DNA from: Solen grandis
Lineage: Eukaryota > Mollusca > Bivalvia > Adapedonta > Solenidae
Direction of reading: 5' to 3'
Length of the DNA: 64,000 bases
Assembly: GCA_021229015.1 (NCBI GenBank)
Contig: CM037783.1
Location: 4,060,725 to 4,124,724, forward strand
Of this stretch, positions 22,498-34,412 are shown one piece after another. Numbering within the stretch: position 1 is the first letter of the stretch; each line of letters starts with the position of its first letter. The notes beneath the pieces are model-generated. The model made no database searches. It had not been told where the DNA came from and was given only the letters and a program-made list of their open reading frames with translations. Position numbers and translations under genes: made by a program.

Positions 22498-23424
22498 GTC
22501 TAGTCGGGCCGGTGTTGGGTCAACTCGGCCTAAAAACCAACTCGGCCCGGTCCAAGTCGGCCTGGTCCAAGTCGGCCTACTATGAATAATGATACAAGGT
22601 GTTCCCGGTAACACCTACTTGAGACAAACATCCTTTACTTTCTCAACGAATAATAAAGGTGTTAAAAATGCTAAAAGTGTAACACAGTTATTAATTAAAA
22701 TATGTGTGTATGTGTGTTTAAAGTAAATGACATTCGTCACTTGACTGACATAGTCAAATGACAAAAATATAATATCTTGGCCATCACTGGATAATAATAA
22801 GATTTTTTTTATATAAGAAACTCTAATTGTCAAGTCAGACATTTAAAGACGGAAAAAAAACAACATTTCTTGTAAATAGTGTATATATTATTGTTTTGTC
22901 GTTGTGTATAATAATATTGATTTCATTTTTGTGTAGTTAAAACGTTATTTTTGTTCTCTGTATTGTTTGTTCTGTATACGTGTATATCATTGTTTGGTCG
23001 TTATGTATATATTTGTGATGTTTAAATATGATATTTGTTCTCCGTAATGTATATAATTATATATTATTATGATGTATGTTAATATGTTTCGTATCAGTCG
23101 TTATCTACACAGATGTACAAATAAAAATGAATTCTACTATTTCTTTGATTTGTTTTATATCCCTACATGTACGTGTGCGTATGTGATCGAATGTGTTGTG
23201 TGTGTTTGAATTATCCAGTTAATTTGCGCATCTGAAATAAAAATAATATTGAGTAACACCACTATAGAGTTATTCTATCTATAAAACTCAATAATCATGG
23301 TACACATCATAATAATAATCAAATTAGGCCGAGTTGGACCAGGCCAATCTGGTTAGTAGGCCGACTTGGACCGGGCCGAGTTGGTAATTAGGCCGAGTTG
23401 ACCCGGATTCAGTCGGGCCTAGTG
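22498..23424. mobile_element. Element with long iteron-rich inverted repeats in ACSS2 intron 1
   Basis: Arms of about 80-100 bp at 22500-22580 and 23325-23423 are inverted copies built from repeats of GGTCCAAGTCGGCC and GGTCAACTCGGCC. They enclose about 740 bp of AT-rich sequence without a coding region. The arms are GC-rich against AT-rich surroundings. This is a fold-back type element. I did not find a convincing target duplication. Confidence 0.8.
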
Positions 23425-24460
23425 TAATTATTTTGATTCAACACATTGATTACTGTGGGTGATTTGTAATATATTAATTACAACTAAACTCAGTTGAAAG
23501 AATGATGTAGTCACTGAAGTCAGAAGTAGGGTTGGATATCGTTATTCACAAAATGGTCCGATAATGGTACTTACGAAATGATATGTTATTTTAAAGATAC
23601 TGATGCTGTCAGTTGACCTTATCAGTGCTTATTTGCAGCAAAGGCTTTGATGTGGTAAAAACAGGTACTATAATCTGTTATATTACTAGTTTGACTGTAA
23701 TTCTATGCCGTAAAGTATACCTTAAAGAGTTTTCTTGTCTTTTTATGTTGTATTCATTTTAACCCTTTTTTACAATATACACATTAAATTATATAAAAGT
23801 CTTTGTATAAATTTATATTATTTCAAGAAACATTGCAACATTTCAACAGTAACTGTACATTTTGTTTCAAACAGTAAATGATAACATTTGCTTAACAAAA
23901 CAGACATATGATAATTTACAAGTGTATAGTCACTTTTTTGCACATAGATTATTGGAAGATTGAAAAAGAAACCTCAGCTAAAAGAACTTAAATCTCTTAC
24001 TGCAATAAATTGATTCACTGAATTGGTTGGCTTATATATAAATTACTTTGCAACTGAGAACAGTATACTCCAGTACTTTATAAACTTAATATTTGGTATA
24101 GGACAGATACAGTTTAATTTCTGATATAATGGAAACTCTTCATTTATACAGTACTGTGATGATGATGAAGACGGTTGATATAATAATTTTGTTTATCATT
24201 CATATGTTGCAAAAGTGCTGTTGGTATAAAATTGTTGTCTACAGCAATATAACTAGACACTAAGACAGATTCACTTGACTGAGTCACTGACTGGAAAAGC
24301 ACTATCAGTTAAGACTTCATTTGCACTTTATTTGAATGTCTTTGTGGTTTTTATTTCTGCAATTGTATTTATAAACTATGTATTTGAAAACACTTTCACA
24401 GAAACAGTGTAAACCCTTATGAACCAGTTTTGCTATTATTACCATTTTCTTTCTCTTGTA
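23425..24460. other. ACSS2 intron 1, no further feature
   Basis: AT-rich intron sequence with no exon or repeat that I could define. Confidence 0.5.
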
Positions 24461-24471
24461 TATCAAATTAA

Positions 24472-24667
24472 CCCTTACAATGCTGAGAGCTTTTGTTGCT
24501 TCTTTTACAAACAGTGCAGATCAAGATCAGCCTGCACACATATGTGCAGTCGGATCATTGTCTGTACTGTTTGCTATTCAGTCAATGAATTTTCAGCATC
24601 ACACATTAAACAACTAATGGTACAGACCAAAATGAAGAAAGGGCAAGTCTAATAAATTGAATAAAGA
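24472..24667. mobile_element. TTAA MITE family C copy in ACSS2 intron 1
   Basis: TTAACCCTTACAATGCTGAG at the left (TTAA 24468-24471). The interior contains CAGTGCAGATCAAGATCAGC and ends ACCAAAATGAAGAAAGGGCA, as in the copies near 31.62 and 40.8 kb. The right end has decayed. Confidence 0.65.
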
Positions 24668-24841
24668 TATTAACTTGACGCCAAAACAGGTATAGCCCTG
24701 CCTCAAATGCTTGTCAGAGGTTGTTGAGCTAAGGTAACTATTGAAAGCAAGATTTACGTGCATTTGTTTGTCGGTGGTTTGTACAGCTTTTCACTAGTTA
24801 AACTGATATGCATATTCATTTCAGAGCATTTTGGCATCATG

Positions 24842-25019
24842 TTAATTAAACCTTTTTTGACGCACTCAAGGCCAATAAAAACCGTGTTTCTTTTATGGTT
24901 GACCACTGAGGAGCAGCGAACAGCATAAAACCTGATCAGCCTGCGAGTTACTCGCAGGCTGATCTGGTTTTATGCTGTTCGCATAGTTCTTTTTATGGTT
25001 TCGACTATGAGGGAAAGGG
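24842..25019. mobile_element. TTAA MITE family A, left-truncated copy
   Basis: GACCACTGAGGAGCAGCGAA, the strong palindrome GATCAGCCTGCGAGTTACTC/GCAGGCTGATC, and the right end TATGAGGGAAAGGG with TTAA at 25020-25023. It matches the intact copies at 37624, 46178, 58689 and 63068. The left about 60 bp are missing or diverged. Confidence 0.8.
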
Positions 25020-25184
25020 TTAAGCATGGTAAAGGTTTAAATAGTCATGCTACCCTGTAACCACCAGATCATAGTTCATACCCCCACCCCCTAATCAACC
25101 AGGTCCCTCTCCTTCCATGAGGACTATAAGAAAATACAATTTTGGCAATTTATTCACTAGAGTTCTATTGTTCAAAAAGACAGA

Positions 25185-25352
25185 CCAGGGGTTTAAAATT
25201 CCTCTCACCTGCTCTCCCTGGCCAATGAAAATAAGTGTAGGGTGATTAAAAAATGAGAAAAAAAATTCATAATTTTCTTGATTTTACTATCTCAAATTTT
25301 GGAAGGCTAAACAGAGCGAGTGATAATTGTAGGATTTATACACCCCTGCACA
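25185..25352. repeat. Dispersed repeat pair, copy 1 (ACSS2 intron 1)
   Basis: Shares about 150 bp with 26825-26998 (CTCTCACCTGCTCTCCCTGG, ATTTTCTTGATTTTACTAT, GAGTGATAATTGTAGGATTT). No frame is preserved. The family is unknown to me. Confidence 0.7.
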
Positions 25353-25614
25353 CTGATAAATAATTGTGAAATAGACACTAAACTGTTTCATAAGCATAGG
25401 AAATCATGCTTGTTCAGTGATTTATTTCTGGAGTGGGGTGGAGGAGGTTAAATTGTCATCTTCTGTAAAGACCATTTCCCCCTCTTTGTTTTAAACATAT
25501 ACTAACATATACTAACTTAATATTAAAGATTTGTTTCCTACAGTACAACCTTGTTGATTTGAAGTTGCTGTGGCAACTGAATTAATAATTAGTTGAATAT
25601 TTATATTTTTTCAG

Positions 25615-25706
25615 GGAAGGGAATGATCCAGCTGACAGCGGGCAAGTCACATTCAGTGAACTGCAGGAGAAAATATGCAAATTCTCCAATGTACTCAAAA
25701 GTCTAG
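25615..25706 (+). CDS. ACSS2: Acetyl-CoA synthetase: coding exon 2, GC donor
   Basis: Adds about 31 residues: EGNDPADSGQVTFSELQEK followed by a segment ending NVLKSLG. This matches the family block between FYWEG and the nucleotide-binding core. The acceptor is TTTTTTCAG/G. The only donor that keeps frame with exon 3 is CTAG/GCAAGT at 25707, a GC-AG intron with an otherwise perfect donor consensus. The nearby GT at 25711 would shift the frame. Confidence 0.92.
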
Positions 25707-26029
25707 GCAAGTATTTAGGTGTCATTATATTTCAAACTATAAGGGCTCTTTAATTTGGTAATAATTTAAAATGTTCCCCTTAGTTATTTTTATTTTTCAT
25801 TTTTCTCAGTTGCATATGAAAAGAAACAAAATAAATGGCTGTAGGATTGCTTTATACTACAGTGTCATAAATAAAAGTGTCTGATAATGAAATTCTTTAT
25901 CTCTAGAGCTATAAATTTTCATGTGAATCACAGAGATAAAGGCTTTTTTTATAAAAATAACTTGATTAACCAGTATGTTAAACATGTTCTCATAGGACTA
26001 TTATATATTGAGGGTTTAACTCTTACCAT

Positions 26030-26168
26030 GCTAAAGTTCTTAATTGGACTTGCCCTTTCATACTTTTGGACTGCACCATTAGTTGTTTATGGGGGTGCAG
26101 GCTGACCTTGGTCTGCACTGGTCCCAAAGGCAATCACAAGTGCCCACAGTTGTTGAAACATTAAACTG
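26030..26168. mobile_element. TTAA MITE family C fragment in ACSS2 intron 2
   Basis: CCATGCTAAAGTTCTTAATT, CTTTTGGACTGCACCATTAG and TGACCTTGGTCTGCACTGGT match family C. The right end has decayed. Confidence 0.6.
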
Positions 26169-26824
26169 TTAGCTTAAAAATTATCTGTTAATTTTTCCTC
26201 TATTGAATAGACTTTCATTTTAACTGCAGGGAAGTGTACCACAAGTTTAAAAATAAACATCATGTATTATTGTAGGAACACTTTGGCTAAAACAGGACAC
26301 TTGAATTAAGTATTATTGAGACACATATACATGAAAGAGATCCTGTTGTGGGAAAACTCATTATTTCTTTGTTTTAGTGTATACTGTAATGTATGTACAA
26401 GGTGACATGTTTTTAGCTGACAAAAAATATTTATATTTCTGCTATACATGTACTGGTATAGCTTTCATATTGATCTCAGACACACATGAATACCTGGTAC
26501 TTATTAGTATCTTAATCAGTTTTATTTTTTATACATTATAAAGCATTTTAGGTAAGATGAAATTAAGTTGATTTAAGGTATAAATCCAACCTAAAACCTA
26601 TACAATACACAATGTACCCAAATTGAAAGGGAGAAAATATTTCAGTTTTATTGCTGGTGTTAAGATAATTCAAAAGTACCAACTTGAAACAAGTCAGGTA
26701 ATATTTAATTACAAAGTCAGACATAGTATCAGGTAACATAGCTCTAGTGAGCTACTTAAAACATTTCAGATAGCGTCATACCTCTAAAAATGGTGTAAGA
26801 AGGGTTTCCAAATATATACATGTA

Positions 26825-26998
26825 ATGATACAGGGATGTTAAATTCCACTCACCCATTTGCCCTGGCAAGTGAAAATTAATGTAGGGCAAGTGAGAATTC
26901 AGAACTCTTCTTTGTAATTTTCTTGATTTTACTATTTCAAATTATGAAACGGCTAGGCAGGGTGAGTGATGATTTAAGGATTTATACATCTCTGTGAT
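26825..26998. repeat. Dispersed repeat pair, copy 2 (ACSS2 intron 2)
   Basis: Partner of 25185-25352 in the same orientation. It lies about 45 bp upstream of exon 3. Confidence 0.7.
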
Positions 26999-27042
26999 AG
27001 CTTATTTTCTGTGAGGTCAGTGTGTGAGTGTTCTATTTGCAG

Positions 27043-27146
27043 GAGTCCAGAAGGGGGACCGGATCGCCATCTACATGCCCATGATTGTAGATATAGTAGT
27101 GGCAATGTTGGCGTGTGCCAGGCTGGGAGTTATACATTCCATCGTT
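27043..27146 (+). CDS. ACSS2: Acetyl-CoA synthetase: coding exon 3
   Basis: Encodes [20 protein letters not shown] followed by [15 protein letters not shown], one of the most conserved N-terminal stretches of AMP-forming acetyl-CoA synthetases (start of the AMP-binding domain). The acceptor is TTTGCAG/GA and the donor GTT/gtaagt. The exon joins exon 2 in phase 1 and ends in phase 0, so frame is continuous with both neighbours. Confidence 0.95.
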
Positions 27147-27177
27147 GTAAGTATCAGATGTTACTTGTGGATGTGCT

Positions 27178-27450
27178 ATCCCTGGTGGTCGAGTGGTTAG
27201 AGCATCTGCCTAGTGAGCTGGAGGTTGTGGGTTTGATCCCTGGCTACAACTCCCCTGTTTGGCACTCAGCATATAAGGATTGTTCTAGGGCTGGCTGGCC
27301 CAGTGTCATGATGATGGGACAGGTGTGGTATCATGCCACTTGTCTTAGGCATCACATAGGTATCACAGTGAGGCAACCCTAAATCTGTCTCAAGTAGACA
27401 CAAGTCTCCATAGGATTTAAATACTGGCTGTGGGGTGTATATATCCAATT
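27178..27450 (+). mobile_element. SINE type A in ACSS2 intron 3
   Basis: The head CCCTGGTGGTCGAGTGGTTA (A box) and GGTTTGATCCC (B box) precede a body with GGCACTCAGCATATAAGGAT and GTGTGGTATCATGCCACTTG. It begins only about 30 bp after exon 3, in sense orientation. Open frames on both strands here are SINE artefacts. Confidence 0.85.
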
Positions 27451-28445
27451 AATTCAAAATTGGGTGTGTCTGTGTAAATATTTTACTTCCTGTATCACAG
27501 TAAGGAAACTAAAGCAAGGAAATCTCGCACCTCTCACACTTAAATAATTAGGTAAATAAATTTTATACTATTTGAAGTTTGCTAAGCACCAGATACATGC
27601 CTTAGTTGTTGTATGCTAAAGCTAAAATAATAACCTCAAATGCAATCTTGTCTTTCATGAAATAAAAAAGGAAAATCCCTGGATGTTATCAAATAAATAT
27701 TACTGGTTCCAATTTTCATAACAATATTTCAACTAAATGTTAAAACAGATTCATGTTGTCAGAAAATACTTGGTGCTGAACAAATTTGAGTTGTAAGTTT
27801 ATGTTTTTAATGAAATCTGCATTCCATCATATCCAACAATAGTGATTGTATTGAGTTGAAAAAAATTTAGTCAATTAATCAGAGACAAAAGTCACTGATT
27901 AATCTATTAATTGTGATTGATATAATACAAAATATAGCAATTTTGGAGCAAATTCCCAATAAAACCCTTTATTATAATAATTTTTATTGTACGGCATGAA
28001 AACAAAGTATTCTATACTAAAGGTATAGATTTTAATTTCTCATGTATATTCAAATACATGTATAAACTTTGAATGGAAATAAAATAAAAGATTTCAACCA
28101 GAGACCAAAGATGTGCAAAGTGCAACTTGGCAGGTATCAATAAGTTAAATAAATGGAATTACCCAATCAGAACATATTTTACATATGCATGTTGAAATAT
28201 CAAGAATGACACCTCGTTTTTTGTTGTTGTTTTTTTCTGTCAATTATTTGTCAATGAATTATTTTTGATGTCATTGTCATGTCAAACTGTAGTTCGTCAC
28301 TGATTTGTTGAAGTTATGATTAATCAGCCCACCACTATCAAGCAATAATAGTTTTAGGTATCATTAATATATTTTTTTAAATTCTGAGTGGTTAAGGATT
28401 GTATCTTCTTTGCAGTATTGTGTGATATTAACCCTTTTACATACC

Positions 28446-28697
28446 TTAACCCCTCATACAGACTTGTTTTGGTGCTTTGGCAAACAGAACAAACCCAAAT
28501 CAGACAGCTCCTTTCTGGAGCTGTCTTATCTCCCAAGGAGCTGTCTGATCAGGGTCTCCTCTGTTTGCTGATACAATATTGTGGCTCAATTTTACACAGT
28601 TTGCCTGGCAAACTATCCATTGTTTCAGTTCAGTTAATTGATATTCATCAAGTCATGTGTCATGTGTTCATGAATACGTATTCATGAGGTAAATGGC
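28446..28697. mobile_element. TTAA MITE family B copy in ACSS2 intron 3
   Basis: CCCCTCATACAGACTTGTTT at the left next to TTAA. The central inverted segment is CAGACAGCTCCTTTCTGGAG with GAGCTGTCTGATCAGGGTCT, then GGCTCAATTTTACACAGTTT and the right end TATTCATGAGGTAAA. Relatives lie at about 32.5, 34.3, 35.9, 38.5, 45.0 and 46.7 kb. Confidence 0.75.
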
Positions 28698-29117
28698 CAT
28701 GGTTATAGCCAGGTCAGACTACACTAAATCATGCAGTGACTGGCTAGTGACCCAGTCTCCATTTAGTGTCCAGTCACTGTGTAGATGGTGATAACCATTG
28801 GAAGGTCAATGTGTTACAATAGCTTGACATCCTCATGCTTTCTTGACCTTGACATGTGTCCTATGATAAAACTGCAGCCAGTTTTTATATCAGTGACCTC
28901 AGATCAGATGCATGCTGGGATATAGGTTCGTACAAGTACATTGTATTTAAAGTGCATTTGATAATCTAGTTTCATGCCATGATGATAGATAACAAGGTAC
29001 ATAAATCACCCTAGTTGATTGTATTTATACACACAGAGCCAGTACCTGTTACTATGGTAATATTTTGATCAGTAGTCAGTTGCTACTGTATGTAATGATC
29101 TAATCTATTTGTTGTAG

Positions 29118-29190
29118 TTTGGAGGATTTTCCTCAGACTCTCTGGCAGACCGTATCCTTGACGCCAGTTGCTCTGTTGTCATCACTGCTG
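29118..29190 (+). CDS. ACSS2: Acetyl-CoA synthetase: coding exon 4, last one found
   Basis: Encodes FGGFSSDSLADRILDASC followed by SVVITA, the family's conserved VF(A/G)GFS block. The acceptor is TTGTAG/T and the donor GCTG/gtaggt, leaving phase 1. The four exons give 196 codons, about 28% of the roughly 700 residues usual for the enzyme. The adenylate-binding Thr/Ser/Gly-rich loop and the C-terminal catalytic lysine are not encoded here. No exon 5 was recognised before or after the gap at 29818. Confidence 0.94.
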
Positions 29191-29817
29191 GTAGGTCCCC
29201 TTGTTGTCTTATGTTCTCCAGCTCTTTAATGTATTCTGAAATAAAATTATTTTCCATGCATAATCCAATTTTCTCATCAACCTGAAAAAAAGAACTGAAA
29301 ATATTACTGAAAACAGTGGTGTTGGAAGATCCTATCCTCTATGGCCTTATCTTAATCATGCAAGTGTACTTTTAGTATTTATACTCTTAAAATGCAGCAG
29401 AAAATAATATTAGAAAAGTTAAGATTGTTTACTCAGACAAGGGCTTAGCAATTGGTATATCGATAGGCATGTATGTAACATACATTATTAATTTTTGATA
29501 TTTCAATTATTGATGTTTGTTCTGAATAAAATGATGGGAAATCTTGAATTTAAGTGTTTGTGCTGAACATCAAAAGACCCTTTAGTCAAATGGCAACAAG
29601 ATATGCTGTCAATCTAAATAACAACAACCATGTTAAGTTCCGAAAGTATTAACTTTTTAGTTGATTCTAAAATCATTTTTTAGTTTGAAAAGTCATTCTT
29701 GAATCAGATCAAAGTTCAAGAGGTCCCAATCCTCAGTAGCCCTGTTTGAATCAGAAACTCACCAAGAGTGGTTTGTGACATAAACAGGACACTTTCATGT
29801 TGGAATCTCTGCATCTG

Positions 29818-29917
29818 NNNNNNNNNNNNNNNNNNNNNNNNNNNNNNNNNNNNNNNNNNNNNNNNNNNNNNNNNNNNNNNNNNNNNNNNNNNNNNNNNNN
29901 NNNNNNNNNNNNNNNNN
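29818..29917. other. Assembly gap, 100 N
   Basis: Exactly 100 N, the conventional placeholder for a gap of unknown length. It lies about 630 bp after ACSS2 exon 4. The frame running across it is meaningless. Confidence 1.
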
Positions 29918-31100
29918 CAATCATAAACTATGGTACATTCATAGTGACAGAGTATTTACCAATAAGCAATAATGATCGAAAGAAGTTGTTTGATTGTTTG
30001 TGTGTTTTTTTAATGAAATCAGTAGACAGTGGAAATTTTTTGAGAATTAAATTAATAAGGTATATAAAATCAAAAAGTATTTTGGATATATGTAAATGAC
30101 AGTTATGAATACATGTACTTTCGGTGAACCCAAATAACATTTTGTCCAAGATCACAGCATAAACTTTCATGAACAGTTTGTATTTTAAATATTATACATT
30201 GTGATTTTCATCTATATCATCGTACGTATAGTCTAAATGGATCTTTTGTGACACTAAAAACAACATGTTCCAAGTTTACTGTCCTTTCATTACTGACACA
30301 TGACAAGATTTAACAAGCAATGTGATGACATGCATGATTCTGGAAAAGTGAGCCCTGGCAAAGAGAAGTGAAACAGAAATCAACATGCATTGAATATATT
30401 AGTTGTAAAAACTTATTAAAAGCATAGTGGTATATAAAGTAGTAGAAGAATAAGTAGTAGTAGTAGTAGAAGTAGTACTTGAATATATATCTCACATTCT
30501 CAATCATAAATAGTTTTGAGTTAAAATTTAGCCCTTTACATATGAGCTGGAATTCCAATTACATGTAGTCAATGGTGGATCTGATTTTATACTGTCGCAT
30601 AGGTCAGTTTTCTGATAACGCATACAAATAAAGAAGTCCTCTATGGCTTATCCCTCAGTTGACATCCTGAGCTTACTGTTCAGGGTACAAACTTGGCACT
30701 TATATTTTCTGTGGACTCCAGTGTTTGTTACACTTACATGATAGGTTGTTTAAATCTGATCATTTATTTTGTATCCCTGATGAAGGTCTAACATGAACAT
30801 TGAATGTGTATATATCACCACTTGTTGGAGTTTGTGTCTTACCTCTTTCCTGTTACTGCCAAAAAAAATCTGTTAATGGATTAAACTGTCCTTAATTTGC
30901 TTGTTGTAACATTTTATTTTACGACCTAAAATTGGTCTCCATGTACCTGAATGAACCTAGATTCAATTACATATTTGTTTAGAACAAACTTATATGCTAT
31001 CATAAAGGTACTTCCACTAAATTGCTTTGGCTTAGTTCACACTATGAAATTCTCTATTACTATCAATTTTTTATTTTTAGAAACAGTGACCTTATTTATA
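29918..31100. other. AT-rich sequence after the gap, no gene seen
   Basis: Includes (TAG)n triplets near 30440-30477. I found no ACSS2-like exon. Confidence 0.5.
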
Positions 31101-31104
31101 TTTA

Positions 31105-31397
31105 TAGTTTGGGTTTAACATCCTCTGGACAGTATTTCAGCCATTTGGAGACTATGTCTTTTTGAGACAGATGAAGTGCTACCACACTATGCCGTAGACA
31201 TGTGGCATGATACAACCCCTAGTCACATTATCTTGACACTGGGCCTACCAATCCTGAAACTACCCAGAGCGACAAGCAAGGGAGCTATATCAGAAACATT
31301 TTTCTACAACTTTGGTATGTTGTAGCCAGGGATCAAACCCAGGACCTCCCGCTCCTGAGGCGGACGCTCTTACCACTCAACCATCTGGCTGGGGACA
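31105..31397 (-). mobile_element. SINE type A, inverted, with tRNA-like head
   Basis: From TTTGGGTTTAACATCCTCTG at the 3' end to the head complement GATCAAACCCAGGACCTCCC and TCAACCATCTGGCTGGGGA. It is nearly full length relative to the copy at 5269-5577. Confidence 0.85.
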
Positions 31398-31432
31398 GTT
31401 TACAGTGACCTTGACTCCACTCATTCCATAAA

Positions 31433-31560
31433 GGTGCCGTGGTCTAATGGAAGCATATATGTCTGCTGCTCTGAAAGCTGTGGGTTAAAAACTCCATTGG
31501 GGGTAAGAATCTTTAATGCCCCTCCTAGACACATGTTCAATTGTAGAACCATCGAGATAG
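31433..31560 (+). mobile_element. Another tRNA-headed SINE fragment
   Basis: GGTGCCGTGGTCTAATGG is A-box-like and GTGGGTTAAAAACTCC is a decayed B box. The head differs from the type A/B SINEs. Confidence 0.5.
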
Positions 31561-31617
31561 ATTAGTGTACATGGTGAAAGAACTTGCTACCTAATCAATG
31601 TAAATTCCATTACCAAA

Positions 31618-31690
31618 TAATGGTACAGTCTAAAATGAAGAAAAGACAAGTCCAATTTAGCAATTTAGAATTTGGTATGGGTTAAATACC
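31618..31690. mobile_element. TTAA MITE family C, right-end fragment (empty site)
   Basis: AATGGTACAGTCTAAAATGA continues directly into AGAAAAGACAAGTCCAATTT and ends at GGTATGGGTTAAA. This uninterrupted junction is the counterpart of the site occupied by the hairpin-ended element at 40861-42668. Confidence 0.75.
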
Positions 31691-32489
31691 TTGGCTGGCT
31701 GATCTTTCAGTGTTTAATTCATACAGTACTCTTCATCTTATGAGGTATTAAAGGTGTCTGAAACCATGTCCATTAATATATTCATTAATTCCTAAATGAC
31801 CATCAATCAATGTCTAAAACTTAAAACAAATGCATTAAAAAGTATCTGGTATTCAATCATTAATTGGTTCCAGAACCTTGATTGATTAGTTTAATCCATG
31901 CCTAAAGTTCAGATACCATATCTTTCCAGGAGCTGTCAGACAAACAGCTGGCATAGTATGAAACATATGGTCTTGAATGCATTGACTCAACATGTTTGAC
32001 TAACAGTAACATGCAAAATACACAAAAACTAACCCTCTCTTCCAAAATAATTTGAAATAGAGATCTTAGTTTATTTAGAATTGTCATTTTTGTCAGCTAC
32101 CAAGCATATTTCTTTATTAAATATACCAACTTATAAGATAGCTTGTAAAATATTTAAACAGTAGTGCCTGATTTCTGACAACTGCCAGCCCTCATAGAAA
32201 ACACTGGTCCAATTTAAATTAAAAGTAAATCATTCATCAAAGCTAGGGATTTCCTAAAGATGGGGGTTATCATATGACCTTGAAGGACATTAACACCTAT
32301 GTGTTTCTGTAATCTGGATGGATTATCAGTCTGGTATCTACACTGGAATCAAATTATTGTACTGTATGGTACCTTCAAAATAGTATCTAAACTTTCCTTC
32401 TTTTCTGTAAGTGGTCAAGATAAGAATATAATGGTGGATTTTGCATACAATAGTCCCTTCTTGATAGTAAAAATTAGTATTTCAATAGG

Positions 32490-34018
32490 AGTGGGCCTTT
32501 CCCTCATGCAGACATGTTTTGATGTCTCGGCAAACATAGAAGACCCTGATCAAACAGCCCCTGAAAGAAGTTGTCTGATCAGGGATTTGCTCTGTTTGCT
32601 TATACATTATTGTAGTTCAGATTCTATACAGTTTGCATGGCAAAGAAAGTTATTGTTTGATATACCATATTAAGTTAAAACAAGAGCTGTCAGAGGACAG
32701 CACGCTCGACTATTCAAAATGCTTGTTAGTAAATCAAATGAAATCTATTTCAATTCTTGCCTTTTACATACCCTGTACATAATAATAGTGAAAAATGATA
32801 TACCTTGATAGTCTGATACCCCTTAATATTTTTATAATGTCTAAAATCAATCCCATGCCTAGTTACTGAGACATAAGCACAATAACACTGTGTATGCAAA
32901 ACTTTAACCAAAAATCCAAGTTAGAAAAGGGCCATAATTTGTATAAAATTCAGTCCAATTGTTATCCTCCTTAGTTTTTTGATGCCCCTGAAGACACTCC
33001 TTAACTTTCTAGTCAATTCCACAAGCAATTTCTGAGATATAAGCTGGATAGTAGCTTGAATGCAAAAATTTAACCAAAATTCTAAGTTAAAAGGGGGAAA
33101 TAATTTTTAATATATTCCATCAAGTGTTATCTTCCTTTATAGTATGATACCCATAAACATATTAAAGATGTTTCAAATCAATCCCATGCCTGGACTCTTG
33201 AGATATAAGCATGAAAGAACCTTGATGCAAAACTTTAACCAAAATTTCTAAGTAAAAAAGGGCAATAATTTGTAACATATTCCATTAAGAAAGTATGATA
33301 CCCCTAAACATATTAAAGATGTTTCCAATCAATTGCATGCCTGGATACTGAGATATTAGCATGAAAGCACTTTGCAGCAAAACTTTAACCAAAATTTTTA
33401 AGTTAAAAGGGCATAATTTGTAACATATTCTATCAAGAGTTATCTACCACGAAAGTATGATACCCCTTAACATATTAAAGATGTTTCAAATCAATCCCAT
33501 GCCTGGATACTGAGATATTAGCATGAAAGTACCTTGCATGCAAAACTTTAACCAAAATTTCTAAGTTAAAAAGGGGCCATAATTTGTAACATATTCCATC
33601 AAGAGTTATCTACCATGAAAGTATGATACCCCTAATCATATTAAAGATGTTTCAAATCAATCCCATGCCTGGATAATGAGAGTATCTTGCATGCAAAACT
33701 TTAACCAAAATTTCTAAGTTAAAAAGGGCCATAATTTGTAATATATTCCATCAAGAGTTATCTACCTTGGTTGTCTGATGCCCCTGAACATATTGATAAA
33801 CTTTCAAGTCAATACCATAAATGGTTATTGAGATATAAGGTTGATAGTAACTTGCACGCAAAACTTTAACCAAAAGCTGCAACGCCAACGCCGACGCCGA
33901 CGCCAGGGCGACTACAATAGCTCTCATATTCTTCGAATAGTCGAGCTAAAAACTAGTATTTGAATATCAAGTCACAAATTTGCACATGAATGTTTATGAA
34001 GGAAAGGGTCTTAAAGAA
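32490..34018. mobile_element. TTAA MITE family B split by a hairpin-ended element
   Basis: Left part 32490-32680: CCCTCATGCAGACATGTTTT, AGACCCTGATCAAACAGCCC, CAGTTTGCATGGCAAAGAAA. Right part 33951-34018: TATTTGAATATCAAGTCACA...ATGAATGTTTATGAAGGAAA, matching the continuation seen in the unbroken copy at 38465-38665. The family 2 element at 32681-33950 lies between them. Confidence 0.75.
32681..33950. mobile_element. Hairpin-ended element family 2, copy 1 (Helentron-like)
   Basis: The 5' end is ACAAGAG plus hairpin GCTGTC-AGAG-GACAGC, then GCTCGACTATTC. The centre has about seven units of 150-167 bp carrying AAACTTTAACCAAAATTTCT, GGGCCATAATTTGTAACATA and ATGATACCCCTTAACATATT. A GCCAACGCCGACGCC microsatellite follows. 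The 3' end is a hairpin around ATTCTTCGAATAGTCGAGC followed by TAAAA. The 5' GCTCGACTATTC and 3' GAATAGTCGAGC form an inverted subterminal pair. There is no coding capacity. The plan fits non-autonomous Helentron-type elements. Confidence 0.75.
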
Positions 34019-34249
34019 GAAGATGCTGTACCTTACCCCATTTCTTTTCCAAATAAAGACTGGAGGCAAGGGAGGATTCCTTGACGAAAAAATGTGACCA
34101 TATGGCTTATCAGCTTTTGATAAATTGTCATTGAAACCTCATCAGCGAATCTGGCATCTGATTTTGACTGTCTACTTATGAATATTTTTCATTGACATTT
34201 TTTCCATTCCAAAATTAAATGTCTGATTGTTAGATTTTATTTCTCTGAC

Positions 34250-34412
34250 AGTAAACCATTCATTTCATGTAGACTCATATTGACGCATAGGCAAACAGAG
34301 CAGACCCAGATCTGACAGCATCTGGAAGGAGCCTTTAAACTTCAGACAAATGATTAATATTCATGAATTCATAGATGTGAACATAAATATTCATGAAGTA
34401 AAGACTTAAACA
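34250..34412. mobile_element. TTAA MITE family B, decayed copy
   Basis: CATGTAGACTCATATTGACG, GGCAAACAGAGCAGACCCAG and ATAAATATTCATGAAGTAAA match family B. The surrounding 34.4-35.77 kb is AT-rich with no recognised gene. Confidence 0.6.

Noticed and set aside
27011..27448. 123-codon plus-strand frame and its antisense partner
   Set aside because: They use the wrong frame of ACSS2 exon 3 and then the intronic SINE.
29797..30099. 100-codon frame crossing the N gap
   Set aside because: A third of it is undefined sequence.
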